From positions 6,604,400 through 6,668,399 of the forward strand of contig NC_031476.1 of NCBI RefSeq assembly GCF_000006565.2: a DNA stretch of 64,000 nt, in the 5' to 3' direction. The notes under the pieces were generated by a model that saw nothing but the letters and a program-made list of their open reading frames with translations, did not search any database and was not told where the DNA came from. Shown here piece after piece: positions 11,885 to 22,776 of the stretch. The translations under genes and the position numbers were made by a program. The stretch comes from Toxoplasma gondii ME49 (Eukaryota > Apicomplexa > Conoidasida > Eucoccidiorida > Sarcocystidae). Positions within the stretch are counted from its first letter, which is position 1. Each line of letters begins with the position of its first letter.

Positions 11885-13410
11885 GGTTGCGCCGTCCACG
11901 AAGATGGGCCGAGACTTGTGCAAGCGATTTCACGACGGAGAAGAAGACGGTCTCTTCCATTCGCGCGAGTCCGAACGCTTCTCCTTCCAGGCAAAAGCTG
12001 CGCTCGGAACGGTGGAACTCTGTCCAGGGCAGGTCGGCGCGACCTCTTGACGGCCTTTGCACCAGACGCCAGTAGCTGACGATCGGTGAAGCAGCGTCGG
12101 CGAGGAAGGGACGGAGAGAGAGGAAGAGACAGAGAAGAGGAGAGCAGGGAGAGAAGAAGAGGGAGAGAAGAAGGAAGCGGCTCGAGGGTGGAGGAAGGGA
12201 GGGAGACGGAGGAGGAGACAGGAAAGAAACGCAGAGAGGGCGAGCAGGCGGGGAGGGAGAGCGAGTCTGTTGGTCTGGGCCGTGGGGTCGCGCAGGCAAA
12301 GAAACCGCAGGACAGGAAACAGCAAATGTCGCCAGGAAAGAGAAGCTTCCTTCACAGAGTCAAAACCGGCAGAGCGCGCTCCGTCACGCGAGAGGAGGAG
12401 GAGGAGGCAAGACACACGGAAAGCGGTGCAACAGAGGACGGCAGCGAGAAGTTGCAGAGAGAGAGGAAGGCGTCGAGAGCTGAGGAGAACCGCAGAAAGA
12501 GCCTTCACAGAGGAACAGAGTGAGAGAGGGTGAAAAGAGAGAGGCAGACGGAGAAGGACATCCAGGGAGACAGAGGGTGAGGCATATAGCTACCTCTATA
12601 GGGAGGCTCCCACAGATATATGTGGAGGGTGGACTGGGTTGGAGGTCGAGACGCAGAGAAGGCGTTGGTTCCTTCCTCTTCTTCCACAGGTAAAAAAAAG
12701 GAAATTCGTCGAAGGCAAGGCAAAATTCGCGAGACCTTCCGCGCCAGAGGCTTCTTCTTTGTCAAGACAGAGAAACGCCGGTGGGAGGAAGCGAAACAAG
12801 GGGGGAGGGTGCGCGAGTCGCGTCCAGCGGTCCACCCACCTCTCGGCTTCTTTGCTCAATCGACAGGCTTTGAAGAAAACGTCTCTCCGCGTTGGCCTCC
12901 CTCGAATTTCACATGGTTAGAACGAAGGGATCGCTCTTCTCTCGCGGGCGTTGTTTTTTCCAGAAAGAAACTGTGGGGTTCTCGCAAACGAGGAACGCCT
13001 CTTCTTCGCCGGGCGGTGTCTTGCCACCGTCCCGCCCGCGACCTCGAGCTCTGCTGGCATGGCCGCCGACTTTCTCCAACTTCTTCCGCTTTTCTCACTT
13101 TTCTCGAGCGTTTCTTTCTCCTGCAGCAAAACTTTAACTTTCGAAGTGGCGTCCAAGTGTGGAAACGCCTGCCCTTCCTGGGGCGGCAAACTTCCACAAA
13201 AACTCTACTGCTCAAAACTGTGCCCTCTCACCCCATCGCTCGCCCGGGTCACTTCTCCGCTGGCTTCTTCGGCACTTCTCGTCCAGTTCCTGACCAATAC
13301 CCGATTTCTCACTGAAAACGAAAGCAAAAAAATATTCTTACCGCCATCCGCGTTCGCCTCCTTCTCCATCACCTGCCACCAAAAACGTAGACAAACAAAA
13401 AAAAACATAC

Positions 13411-13412
<2 letters not shown>
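11885..13412. other. Upstream region of the large minus-strand gene, no confident gene
   Basis: The minus strand has overlapping open frames at 11930-12508 and 11826-12299, one with a hydrophobic start like a signal sequence, and a purine-rich plus strand at 12080-12540. None joins to the ATG at 11884 with good splice sites, so 5' UTR and promoter are the simplest reading. Frames at 12620-13315 (+) and 12856-13215 (-) have no recognisable content. Confidence 0.4.
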
Positions 13413-13445
<33 letters not shown>

Positions 13446-13474
13446 CATATATATGAATATATACTTATATGTGT
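13413..13474. repeat. (TA)n microsatellite
   Basis: Uninterrupted TA run followed by degenerate TATG units; first of three blocks within 450 bases. Confidence 0.9.
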
Positions 13475-13558
13475 ATTTGTGTGTAGAAATATAAGGGTGC
13501 ACCAGAAGATAGTGAATAAGTCAACGCACGCGTACATAGGCATATGTATAAATAGTTA

Positions 13559-13633
13559 AATATATATATATATATATATAAACAGTTAAATATGTATATA
13601 TAAATAAATATATATATATATATACATATATAC
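13559..13633. repeat. (TA)n microsatellite with ACAGTTAAA interruption
   Basis: TA run broken by TAAACAGTTAAATATG. The nearby TAGTTAAATATA (about 13553-13564) repeats part of the interruption, suggesting local duplication. Confidence 0.88.
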
Positions 13634-13792
13634 ATGTGGGAAGGAAACGCATCGGGACCAGGAGGTGTGGAGATGCCCATGTGGTAGCCCGAAGATGTCG
13701 CACGCTTTGCAAAGGCATCTAACCGGAGGTACGTTGTAGACTCGATCCCATGCAGAAAAAACAGCATAAGCTTGTAAGACATCAAAGACGTA

Positions 13793-13798
13793 GATATA

Positions 13799-13829
<31 letters not shown>

Positions 13830-13857
13830 ATATATATATTTATTTATATATTTATAT
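13793..13857. repeat. (TA)n / TATT microsatellite
   Basis: TA/TG alternation grading into TATTTA units. Confidence 0.88.
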
Positions 13858-14074
13858 GGGTAATTCGACTCTGGGGTGTTTCAAGGTGCGACTTTTCCGT
13901 GTTAGCAGATTTGCTGAGACCATCGTGGGTGGGCAGATTCGGTTTTGTCTCCCGTTGGGCAGCTGGGCGAAGACTTGCAGGTGCTTTCCTTCTGAAGAAA
14001 TCCGTTTTTTTCAATGCGCAAATCACGCGCGGGGGTCTGACTGTTCAGTTCGGTGTCCACCCTGACCGCAGGTC

Positions 14075-15070
14075 CTGAGCTTTCTGTGTGTGCCTCCTCA
14101 AACAGGAGCTTCTGAAAAATGATTCAGAATGCAAGAGCACGAGCACATGCCCTGGCTGCGGCTTTGAGGCGTTGGAAAGACGCAAGTGTTCGAAGATGCA
14201 TGCGATCATCTCTCCGTTCATGTCTCTTTTCCTTAGCCACTTCCTTCTCGACATGTCAGCTTTCTGTCGTAACCGGGAAAAAGATCCAAGATCCAGAACG
14301 TCATTCCGGCAACTCGACGCATCCGTCGACCTGATTCTCCTCTCTCACGTCTCTATATCTCTCTACACCCACATATATGCATATACAATATATGCATATA
14401 CAATATATGCATATATATTTCTAATACATGTATATGTATAGATAGGTAGATGCATGAATACACATCTGAATCTATTCGTGTGCACAGATGCCGTGTTTTT
14501 TGTTGATTCTTCCTCCTAGTAAGATTTGTTTAAGCTTCTGGAAGCGCAGCTTCTGCAAAGTGGACAGAATCAGGAGAGCCTGTCTGCTCGTCGTCGTCTC
14601 GCGTCTGCGTATGCGGTCGATGTCCTTGTCACGCGAACGACTGCGCTTATGTCACTCGGGAACAAGGGCAGAGTTTCGAGTCCACAGCCTCCACCTGGGT
14701 ACGAAACTGTCTGCCTTTTTCCTGTTATCTTTCGCTCTCCTCTCTCTTCGCGACCTTCCCCAACCCCAGCGGAGAATCTCCCGCGCAGCAGAGCGTTCTC
14801 TCCTGACTGAGAGCCGGCAGTGTTGCAAGAAGAGAAACAGGGGACGGGGCGAACAGAAGAAACGACACAGACAAGAGAAGCAGCGAACGCAAGAGAGATG
14901 CCGCAGCGCCGTTGTCCAGAGAGACAGCCAGGAAAGAAAGAATTTGGCAGAGGAAGGCAGAGAAAGAAAGACAAAGTCAAAGGCCGAAGAAGGAGGAAGA
15001 GAAAAAAAAGTGAAAGGAAAACGACGGACAAGGAAGAGAATGGAAGAGAGAGAACGAATCGATGGCTGAC
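14075..15070 (+). other. Possible exons of an unrecognised gene
   Basis: An AAAAATG start at about 14115-14121 opens a frame rich in Ala/Arg (QNARARAHALAAALRRWKD). After an AT repeat at 14371-14447, a second frame from about 14527 reads LFKLLEAQLLQSGQNQ and ARRRLASAYAVDVLVTR, helical in character, reaching a possible donor GGGTAC near 14698. I could not find a convincing donor-acceptor pair joining them. 14820-15070 is a purine-rich Arg/Lys/Glu frame that looks like simple sequence. No family is recognised and the gene may not exist. Confidence 0.2.
14371..14447. repeat. Tandem ATATGCATATACAAT units and TA-rich flank
   Basis: About two and a half copies of a 15-base unit containing ATATGCAT, followed by TATATTTC and TATGTATAGATAG. 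Confidence 0.85.
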
Positions 15071-16545
15071 ATAGAAATGGTTCAACATTCATTAAAGTGC
15101 TAGGGTTGTCTTCAGAAGTGATACCAAGGAGAGGCATTGAGGCACTCTGTCAACTCACTGCACTCACACGGACTTTCGGTTTCATTTTTGAATTTCATTC
15201 GAAGCAGCAAAGCTCCGTTGTCTACCGACATAGCAACAAGCTTTCTACCTGCTTTGTCTTGATCCACAGCAGTCAAGCGATTCCCCAGAAAACCTTTGAA
15301 ATTCTCCCCTCTCAGAGATCGTCACTGCAACTCGGGGTACTGAATTTCACCCTAGCCTCTGGCGAGTGGCTTTCGCCAGCAGTGAACCGCGTACCGGTGC
15401 CTGCTCTCTCTGACAGGACGCGAAGTTCCTCTACTACCTTCAATCCTTTCTCTCTAGAGGAAGGTCACATAGAACGCGTTTTCTTCCCTCTCTTGTTGCC
15501 ACAGTGAACCTTTTCTCTGTTTCCTGTATGTGTCTCCCTCTTGGCCCTGTCCGTCTCCTTTCTGCAACACGGTTTCCTCCCATGTCTCTGCGACTGGTCC
15601 TCCTCTCTCTCTCTCTCTCACGCATTGAGTATCGTGCTCTCCGCATGCGTCTCCTGTTCCTTCAACGACCCGCTCAGCGGTCCAGTCCTTCTCCTACTTC
15701 TTTTCTACCTGCTCAGTTTTCTTTTTCACAGGTCGGTTTTTCTCTTCGTCCCATGTCGTCTGTCTCGCAGCTCATCTCTGAGAACCACCTGCCTTCTTCT
15801 GTCTGTTTCCAGTCTGCGAACTACACGCTTTTTTCGAAGGCTCTCTCTCCCCGAAGAAAAGCTGCTTCCCCTCCCCAGCTCCTGGCCCTCTGCGGATTGC
15901 ACTCTCGTTCTGAGGCTTGCGTTTCTTCGACGTGGTTGTCCCCTTCCCAATGCCTGTTTGTACGGAACGCTTCCGCCTCCCTATCTAGATAAATTTCCGA
16001 GAGTAGTCTTGGCCATGCGCTGCTGTTTACATTTACTGACATATGCTTCAGCCGTTCTGTTGTTTAACCAGGTTGAGCATGGCCCTTGCGTTACATCTCT
16101 TCTCTCGCTTTGCCTCGGTCCTGCCTCCGGAGACAATCGCCCCCTTCTCCCCTGTCGCCCTGCGACGAAGATGCGTAACATCAAACTCCTCTCTCTCTCT
16201 GTTTGGCTCGTCTCAGCGACTGTGTTTCTCACGAGCCTTCGCTCCCGCGTTTCTGCAACGCGTCGCAGCGCCCACCTTACCGCTTTCCATGCTTCTTCGC
16301 AGTCTCCCTTTCCACGCCCAAAGAGCCCTGCCAGTCGGCTGCATGCCCACACGAGTTGGAGCCGTCGCCTCGAGTTACGCAGGGGAATGGCCTGCCGTCT
16401 TGGTCCACGAGAGAGGGCGCCATCGTCAAATGCATGACGCATGCGTCGCCTTCAAGGAAGAATCCCTAGAAACGAAGAAGAAAAAGAAAAAACGAGGGGG
16501 AGACGCCTGCTGGAGCCGCCACGCAGGGAACGGAGTTGTTTGAAC
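15071..16545 (+). other. Unassigned region with possible small spliced gene(s)
   Basis: Several good pyrimidine-tract acceptors occur on the plus strand: TTCTTTTTCACAG at about 15731, CTGTTTCCAG near 15812, and CTTCTTCGCAG ending at 16302. The frame after the last, 16303-16469, reads VSLSTPKEPCQSAACPHELE to a TAG and has natural-looking composition. An ATG at about 16171 starts MRNIKLLSLSVWLVSATVF, resembling a signal sequence, in a different frame. An overlapping frame ends at 16543. I cannot choose one model and recognise no product. Confidence 0.22.
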
Positions 16546-16883
16546 AAAAACAACTCAAGTGCGGAGGCGAGACAGAACGAGCAAAGGAGAGGCAGGAGAG
16601 CAAAGATACACACGAGCCTTCAGGTAGAACAGACACACAGCCAGGCGACCGCTGGGTTCTCAGCATTGCTTTTTCTGGGAGAGAGAGGGCGCAGCATGCG
16701 AGGAAAAGGATGAGCGACGCGTCGCCACTTGAAACGCGAAGAGAAGAGAGACGAGAGACACACAGGCAAGACGGGGGGTGTGCGCAGCGTAAACTGCGGG
16801 GAAGGAGAGTGAGAGAGACGACTCCAGGAATCTGCCGAGATAAAAGAGATAGAGAGGAGAGCACTCGACATGAGACTACGAAT

Positions 16884-19800
16884 TCAGAGAGGTGGAAACA
16901 CCAGCAGGATACCAAATATCGAGTCGAATAAAAGACATGAGTCGAACAACGGGTGTTCAACCTGTAATTCTCTCTTGTGTGGAGAGCTCTCTCCACTCGC
17001 TCCCGGTCGTAGGAGTGGCGAAGCCTTTTCGGCGCCATCGAGAGAGCCAACCGTCCCACCCTGGGAGGCCAAATGGCGTTCAAAGTTCAGATTGTTTTTT
17101 CGCGAACGCGTGACTGCATCGAGAGACGTACCGAGTCGCAAAGGTGCGTGGCGGGGACGGCTTTCTGGGCGACGCATACCCACTCCTTGGCTTTCTTGTC
17201 TTTTTCTCTTCCGAATCCAACAGGACAGACGAACTGGACTTCGGCGTACTCCAGACGCTCGCAGAAGCCGGCCTGGACGCGGGGCAGTGGCGGGCCGACG
17301 ACGACGGGGGACGGACTGTCTCCTTTTCGCGAGCCGAGGTGTGGAGCGACGACCTCTTTCGCGCTCTGGGCCGGCAACTCGTGCTCAGGTAAACGATATC
17401 CCGTTGGACAAGTCCACCCAGGGGCCTCCTTCACCGTCGTCACGCACCGGCTTGTTGCCGCGTGTAGATCAAAGCCTTCGCTGCAGAGCGCGACACTCGG
17501 CTCGAACTCTTCGCGCAGGCAACGCATGAACGGCTGCTCTCCCGCGTCCGCAAAGGAGGCAGAAGGCGCAGAGCCGTCGGCGCAGACCACGGAGACCGGC
17601 TCCACCTCCACCTGGGGGCAACGCGACACGGTGGACGGACAGGAGGCGAATGTCACAACGCAGAGGGGTTCGCGGTTCCATCTGGGGGACGGCTCGACGG
17701 TAGGCAGACACAAGTCGATGGAGATGCACCAAATGCGGAGAAGGAAAGTGCATGAAAAGAAGAACGGCAGACAACTGGGAGGGGCCAGAAAGCAGGCGGT
17801 GGGCGCAGAGGAGGCACAAGCGCCACACTGAGATGGCGTCGACGCCCGTCCCGGTGCTGAAGAGTTCAGACCTCGCACAGGGGAGGCACGCATGAGGCGG
17901 GTGAAAGCGTGGAGAGACTGTGCACAGAGAGAGAGACGCAAAAACAATCTGGAGAGAGACTAACTGACACGGATGCACAGTGCTCGATGGGGATGTGCGT
18001 GCAGAGTGGCATGCCATGCAAATACTTCAGAAACGAAAGGACAACTCAGTTCTCGAGAGAACCGGGGGCTGAGTTCTGTGGGCAGCGTCAACGCGAACTA
18101 TGTGGAATTTCCTGCGAAAGCGAACACGCAGTCTCGAGGGTTCCTAGATCCAGTATGGATGCGCACCTGTCGAATCGCATGCACTTTCAAAAGCGAGGAG
18201 AAAATTCATGCATTGTGTGAACTGTGGTTTCTTCGTGTGTCGTCGAGAAAAAACAGTCACGGTTCGTTCAGCAGGGAAAAAAACCACGAGTCAGATGTTC
18301 GTATGGTCAAGTCCGTCGTCTTGGCAGGGCCTGCCTCTGATGGAGGCCAGCTCCCTGGGTGCAGGTCGGCTGCGATATCCTAGGATATCGAAGTCTCGCC
18401 ACAGCGGTCATGTTCTACGCATGGCACTTCGCTTCCTGTTGTCACTCGTAACTTCCCAGCGAGAGAAGCCGCCCACTCAGTCGCGCGTAGGATCAGGTGC
18501 TTCGTCCTAGGACTGAAAGCGTCTCTGCAGCTCGAGCCTACCTGTTCACATCGAGATGTGACAAATGCGTCATCTGCAACGCGACCAGAAGGGCATATGA
18601 GCGTAGGTTTTTTCGTCCTGACTTCCACGCATTCCTTCTCAGAGACGTCCGCCTTTGCCCACCCTCGAGGTGACGCTCCACCCTTCTGCGAGCACGGACC
18701 CGGCACCAGGGTGGGCGCGACGACGATGCGTTGTCTGCAGACAAGGCCTGCTGCTGTCTCCTGGGCGAAGAACGTGGACGAAGTCGAAGAGGTCGCCGGT
18801 TCTTCGTTGGCCAGTCGAGCCTTTGCATTTGGAGAGGTAGACGTCGCCGTGTGTGGAGGCTTGGAAGAAGCTTCCAGACGCCGAGAGCGCGGCGAAGGCA
18901 ACCGAGGAAGCCGGTGAAGCCCCAGAGATGCTCGCTGCGTGAGAGCCGCCGTCTTCGCGGAGCCGCCACTGGAGGCACTCGCTGTCGCACGAAAAGGCGC
19001 GGATCCGTTTGGGGACGGCGCCGCGCGATTCTCGGAGTCTTTGAGGTCTTTTTGAGGATGCTTTTCTCCCCGGCCTGCAGTCGGCAGGTGGCCTGCCAAG
19101 TGCGAATCGAGACGCGTGGTCGACGGGGCTCTTTGCTCTTGCGTTTCTCTTGCCTTTTCGCGTCGACCGTTATTGGAAGGATCCTTCGTCCCGGGTGGGC
19201 CTGTCGCCAGCAGGCGTCTGTCTGCCTCTCCCGTGTCGCTGCCATCCCCAGGTCGCCCCCCTCGGCGCAGACTCAGGTCTCCAGACGCTCCAGGCGGCGC
19301 TCGCTTTTTTCCATTCTCTGACGGCTTTGCTTCACCCCTTCGATCAACAGCCTGGCCTTCGTCAGCCGCTAGCGTTCCGCCCTCTGGCGGTGCAAGGACC
19401 TCTCCGGTATCTTCTCGCTTCGCTTTTCTCTCACGTTTTTCTCGGTCCTCGCGCTCGTCGTCGAGGGCCTGAGCCCCAGCGCTCCGGCCCAGAGCGCTCA
19501 GCGGTCGGCGAAGGTTCAACATCTTCAGGCGCGAAGGCGACGTCGAACTAGGGATCGGTTCCTCGATAGAAGACAAGGCATCTGGTGGAGAAGAAGGAAA
19601 AGAAGAAGAAGCAAAAACAGCAGAAAGGTCCTCGTCAGCGGGGACATCTGTGGGGGTAACGTGTGGTTTCCGAGTCTGCCCTTGGTCACGTTCGGGGGCC
19701 TGGGAGAAGCGGCGCTCCTCATTCAAGACGTGGAAGAGCGAGTCGCGGGCCTCCAGGGAAAGAGGAGAGGGGAAAGAGTGAACTCTTGGACTTTCATCGT

Positions 19801-22776
19801 CCTGCCGTGAGGCGTCGTGGTCGGTTGAAATGTCTAGGCGTCCTTCTTCTAAAGCGAGGAGCGAGATCAACTCTCCGTGTTCGCAGCCCATTTGTGGAGG
19901 CTGAGTTTCCACCGTCGCGCACTGCGCGGCCTTGGCTGGGTCTGCGACCCTCGGGGCTTCTGCTCCTGCCTGGGGACTCCCAGGACCTTTGGAGCGTCGG
20001 TCGAAGAACGGAGTTTCTTGCAGCGCCCGCACAGCCGCATCCCACAGTCGGCCCCTGGCGGCAGCGCCGGAGGCAAAAATCCCGGTTACCGAGTCCTCTT
20101 CTTCACTTCTCTCGCTTTTTTCTGGCCACAGGTGCTGCGGTCTCTCGCCCTGCTTCCCCGCTTCTAGCTGAGGCCGTAGGTGCCCGTCCATGTCTCCGTC
20201 TGGACAGAGGTAGGTGGGCTCCTCCTCCAGCGTGCATTTTCCAGTTTCCTTGATGAATTTCCAGCCTTCTCGACACACAGGCGTCGCCGCATGCGCTCTC
20301 ACGCGACGGCACATGTCGTCCCAGCGATTGTAGACGAATTCTTGGGGGCAGACAGGCTGCGGATCTGCGAGTTTCTCCAGCACACAGGAATCGCCTACAA
20401 GGTGGTAGTCCGCCTCGGGGCACACTCGAGCAGGCGGTGGGCTCCAAAAGGAAACGCAGGTCAACAATCCCGTTTCCGGATCAGGTGACAGGTCCCAGCC
20501 TTCCTCGCAAAAGGGGACAGGGTCGACAAAGAGCCGGCGCTCACACTGGTGAGCGGTCTGCAGGCGCAGAAACGAAACACAGGAACGGATCGTGTCGAGG
20601 TTGAAACGTGGAACGCGTGAGCCCGCAGCAGAAAGGAACGCGACAGCCAAATCGCACACCGACTTGTTGATGACATGGTGAGGTTCCGCGAAGACTCGGT
20701 TCGGTCGCAGAATCGATGGGGAGGCAAACCTGCGCCGCTTGTCACGTAGCGAAGCATCACGAATCAGATCATCCTGCCGTCAGTACACAGGGGACAGTCC
20801 CACCAGAAGCGGTCATGGATAGACGTGCTTTGCGCAATTGATTTGAGTGCAGACAGAGTTGCGAAGGTCGCTGAAGAGGCGACGCCCTAAAAGTCGATAG
20901 AGTGTTCACCGGAAAAGTTGGAAACAACTGACCTCGTTGAGCTCGAAGCCTGGCGGACAAGACACCGTTGGCTCTTCCTCACTGTGTTTGATACAGAGGC
21001 CGAGAGAGGAATCGAATACGCCTTCTTTGCACGTGAAAAGAGGCTCTTCCTCGGTCAGTTTAACGCACTCCGACTCGGAGCCATGCTGGAACAATTGAAA
21101 CGCGCGAGAGGGACAGAACGGGATGGCTTGAATGAGGTCCCGGCGCAAACACCCTTTCTCGTAGGGCTGATAGCCTAAAACGAAGAAGCAGAAAAAAAGC
21201 CTGCGCGTGGGAACGACGGACGAAACGCCTCGACAACCGGCAAGTCAAAAGGCCTCCTTGGCCGCGCAGCAAAAACGGAGCACTGGGAGACACAATCTCT
21301 CTCGCGCGCAGAAACAGACGAAAAGGGCCATACAGAAACCGTCGCCTCGTCCCGCGCTGGCAGGCAATTTGAGACATATGAAATCTCCGGAAAACAACAT
21401 CCAGAACACATGATGTCAGTCAAGTTTTCAGTGCGCCATCCCCTTTTATCGTTCGTCCTCCAAGAAAACTGCAATGATATAAACGCATATACACATGCAA
21501 ACATTTACAGATACGCATAAACATATACGTATATATATATATATATATGCATATATGCATATATATATCTATATATTCATAAGTGCATATGAATGTTTAT
21601 GTGGCTACATGTGCACGAAAACGTACGAGGAATGCACATATGCGTAATGTTTCTGCGTCGGGTAAATGGTGAGTGCAGACGTCAATGCGTGGAACGAAAT
21701 GCATGCGTTGTAGCAACAGGTGAGCTCCGTTTGCGTGGAGAAAAACGCAGGGTACCCTAGCTGCGACGCATCAGCCCTTTCCAGAGAGTAAAAACGCTCT
21801 GAAACGACGGCGTCCGAGTGGAGCTGGACGAATTGCGCTTTCGCTCACCAGCCGGGCAAGTGCGTTCTGCGGGCACTTTGTCGACGGAGATGCAGTTGCC
21901 ATCTTCATTCATGTACGAGCCGTACGGGCAGGATGGCTGAGAGAAAATCATCACGCGACGCTAACGCCTCTCAGAAGCCCAGATGCGCGAGGGATCATAA
22001 ATTTCTGTACGGCGCATGTATGGTGTAGAACATATCACTGCCTAGACATACACACGCCACCCCCGACAGAGAACCCTATGCGCTTCGATAATCTCTCTAT
22101 TTATAGGCAAATGCCTGTCCCAAAAAGTCTGTACGAAAAGCGAGGTGACACGAGTGAGAGTACTCAACGGTACCATGGGAGGGCGCAGAACTTTCTTCAG
22201 GCACTTGTTGAAGACAAGGTCGTATTCTGGCGGGCACTGGAAGCTCATTTTTCCGAAGATTGGATCTGGGAATACGATGTGCTTTGCGACCTCGAGGGTA
22301 GGCGTCTGCACGAGCAAACTGTCATTTGATTTCTTCTTGGTTTTTCCGACGCCGTTGCTGCCTTCTCCAGCGGGTGCAGAAGCCGGCCCCGCCGATGCAA
22401 AGAGCAGGCCCGGAAGGAAAGAACGGCAAAGTGTAGACGAATGCGGGAAGTTCAAAAGAGCAGAGCCATTCGACAGGCATGGTGGTGTGTTTGGAAGAAA
22501 GGTCCCGGACGGAAAAGCCTCGAGACCACAGGTTCGGCTCTCCACCGGAACAGGCGAGGCGAAATCAGGAAGACGTTGAAAGGCCCCATGGAATGTGTCT
22601 CTCGCTGTCAGCGGCGCGCGCCAGAGATCGCTGGGACGAGGTGAAGGATTAGCAGGCGGAGCATCTTCTTTGTTCAAGAGCAGAAGCGACAAGAAAAGCA
22701 GAAACAACAAGCCTCGCTTCTCCAGTGGACCAGTGCCGAAACCGTGATGAGTCGGGATGTTTCCGGGTTTCGACAT
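16884..22776 (-). CDS. Secreted cysteine-rich oocyst-wall-like protein with large insert
   Basis: The model is complement(16884-17060, 17132-17611, 18542-20557, 20933-21174, 21849-21936, 22174-22776), 1201 residues, every join in phase. The N-terminus has a basic then hydrophobic signal core (KRGLLFLLFLSLLLLN, residues 20-35). Cys block 1 (about 181-431) has repeated C-P-x-G/E-(Y/F)-x-L units such as CPPEYDLVFNKC, CPYGSYMNEDGNC, CPPGFELNE, CPEADYHLVGDSC and CPQEFVYNRWDDMC. A Ser/Arg/Glu/Pro-rich insert of about 480 residues (432-912) is nearly free of Cys. Block 2 (about 918-1143) resumes with CPSGRVADD, CSEGFDLHAATSRC, CPTGYRLPE and CPVGFG. This pattern matches the COWP/OWP oocyst wall family of Cryptosporidium and Toxoplasma, whose members form disulfide-linked wall material. 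Exon 6 is the weakest part; without that intron the frame stops at 17087. Stage of expression is not visible from sequence. Confidence 0.8.
21522..21579. repeat. (TA)n microsatellite in an intron
   Basis: TA/TATGCATA block inside the 21175-21848 intron of the oocyst-wall-like gene. Confidence 0.9.

Noticed and set aside
11930..12508. Minus-strand frame with hydrophobic N-terminus
   Set aside because: The hydrophobic start looks like a signal sequence, but the Leu/Ser-rich remainder comes from purine-rich DNA on the other strand and it does not splice cleanly to the downstream exon.
14371..14447. Possible CRISPR-like or regulatory array of ATATGCAT units
   Set aside because: The units are contiguous with no spacers and belong to the AT microsatellite class seen elsewhere in the window.
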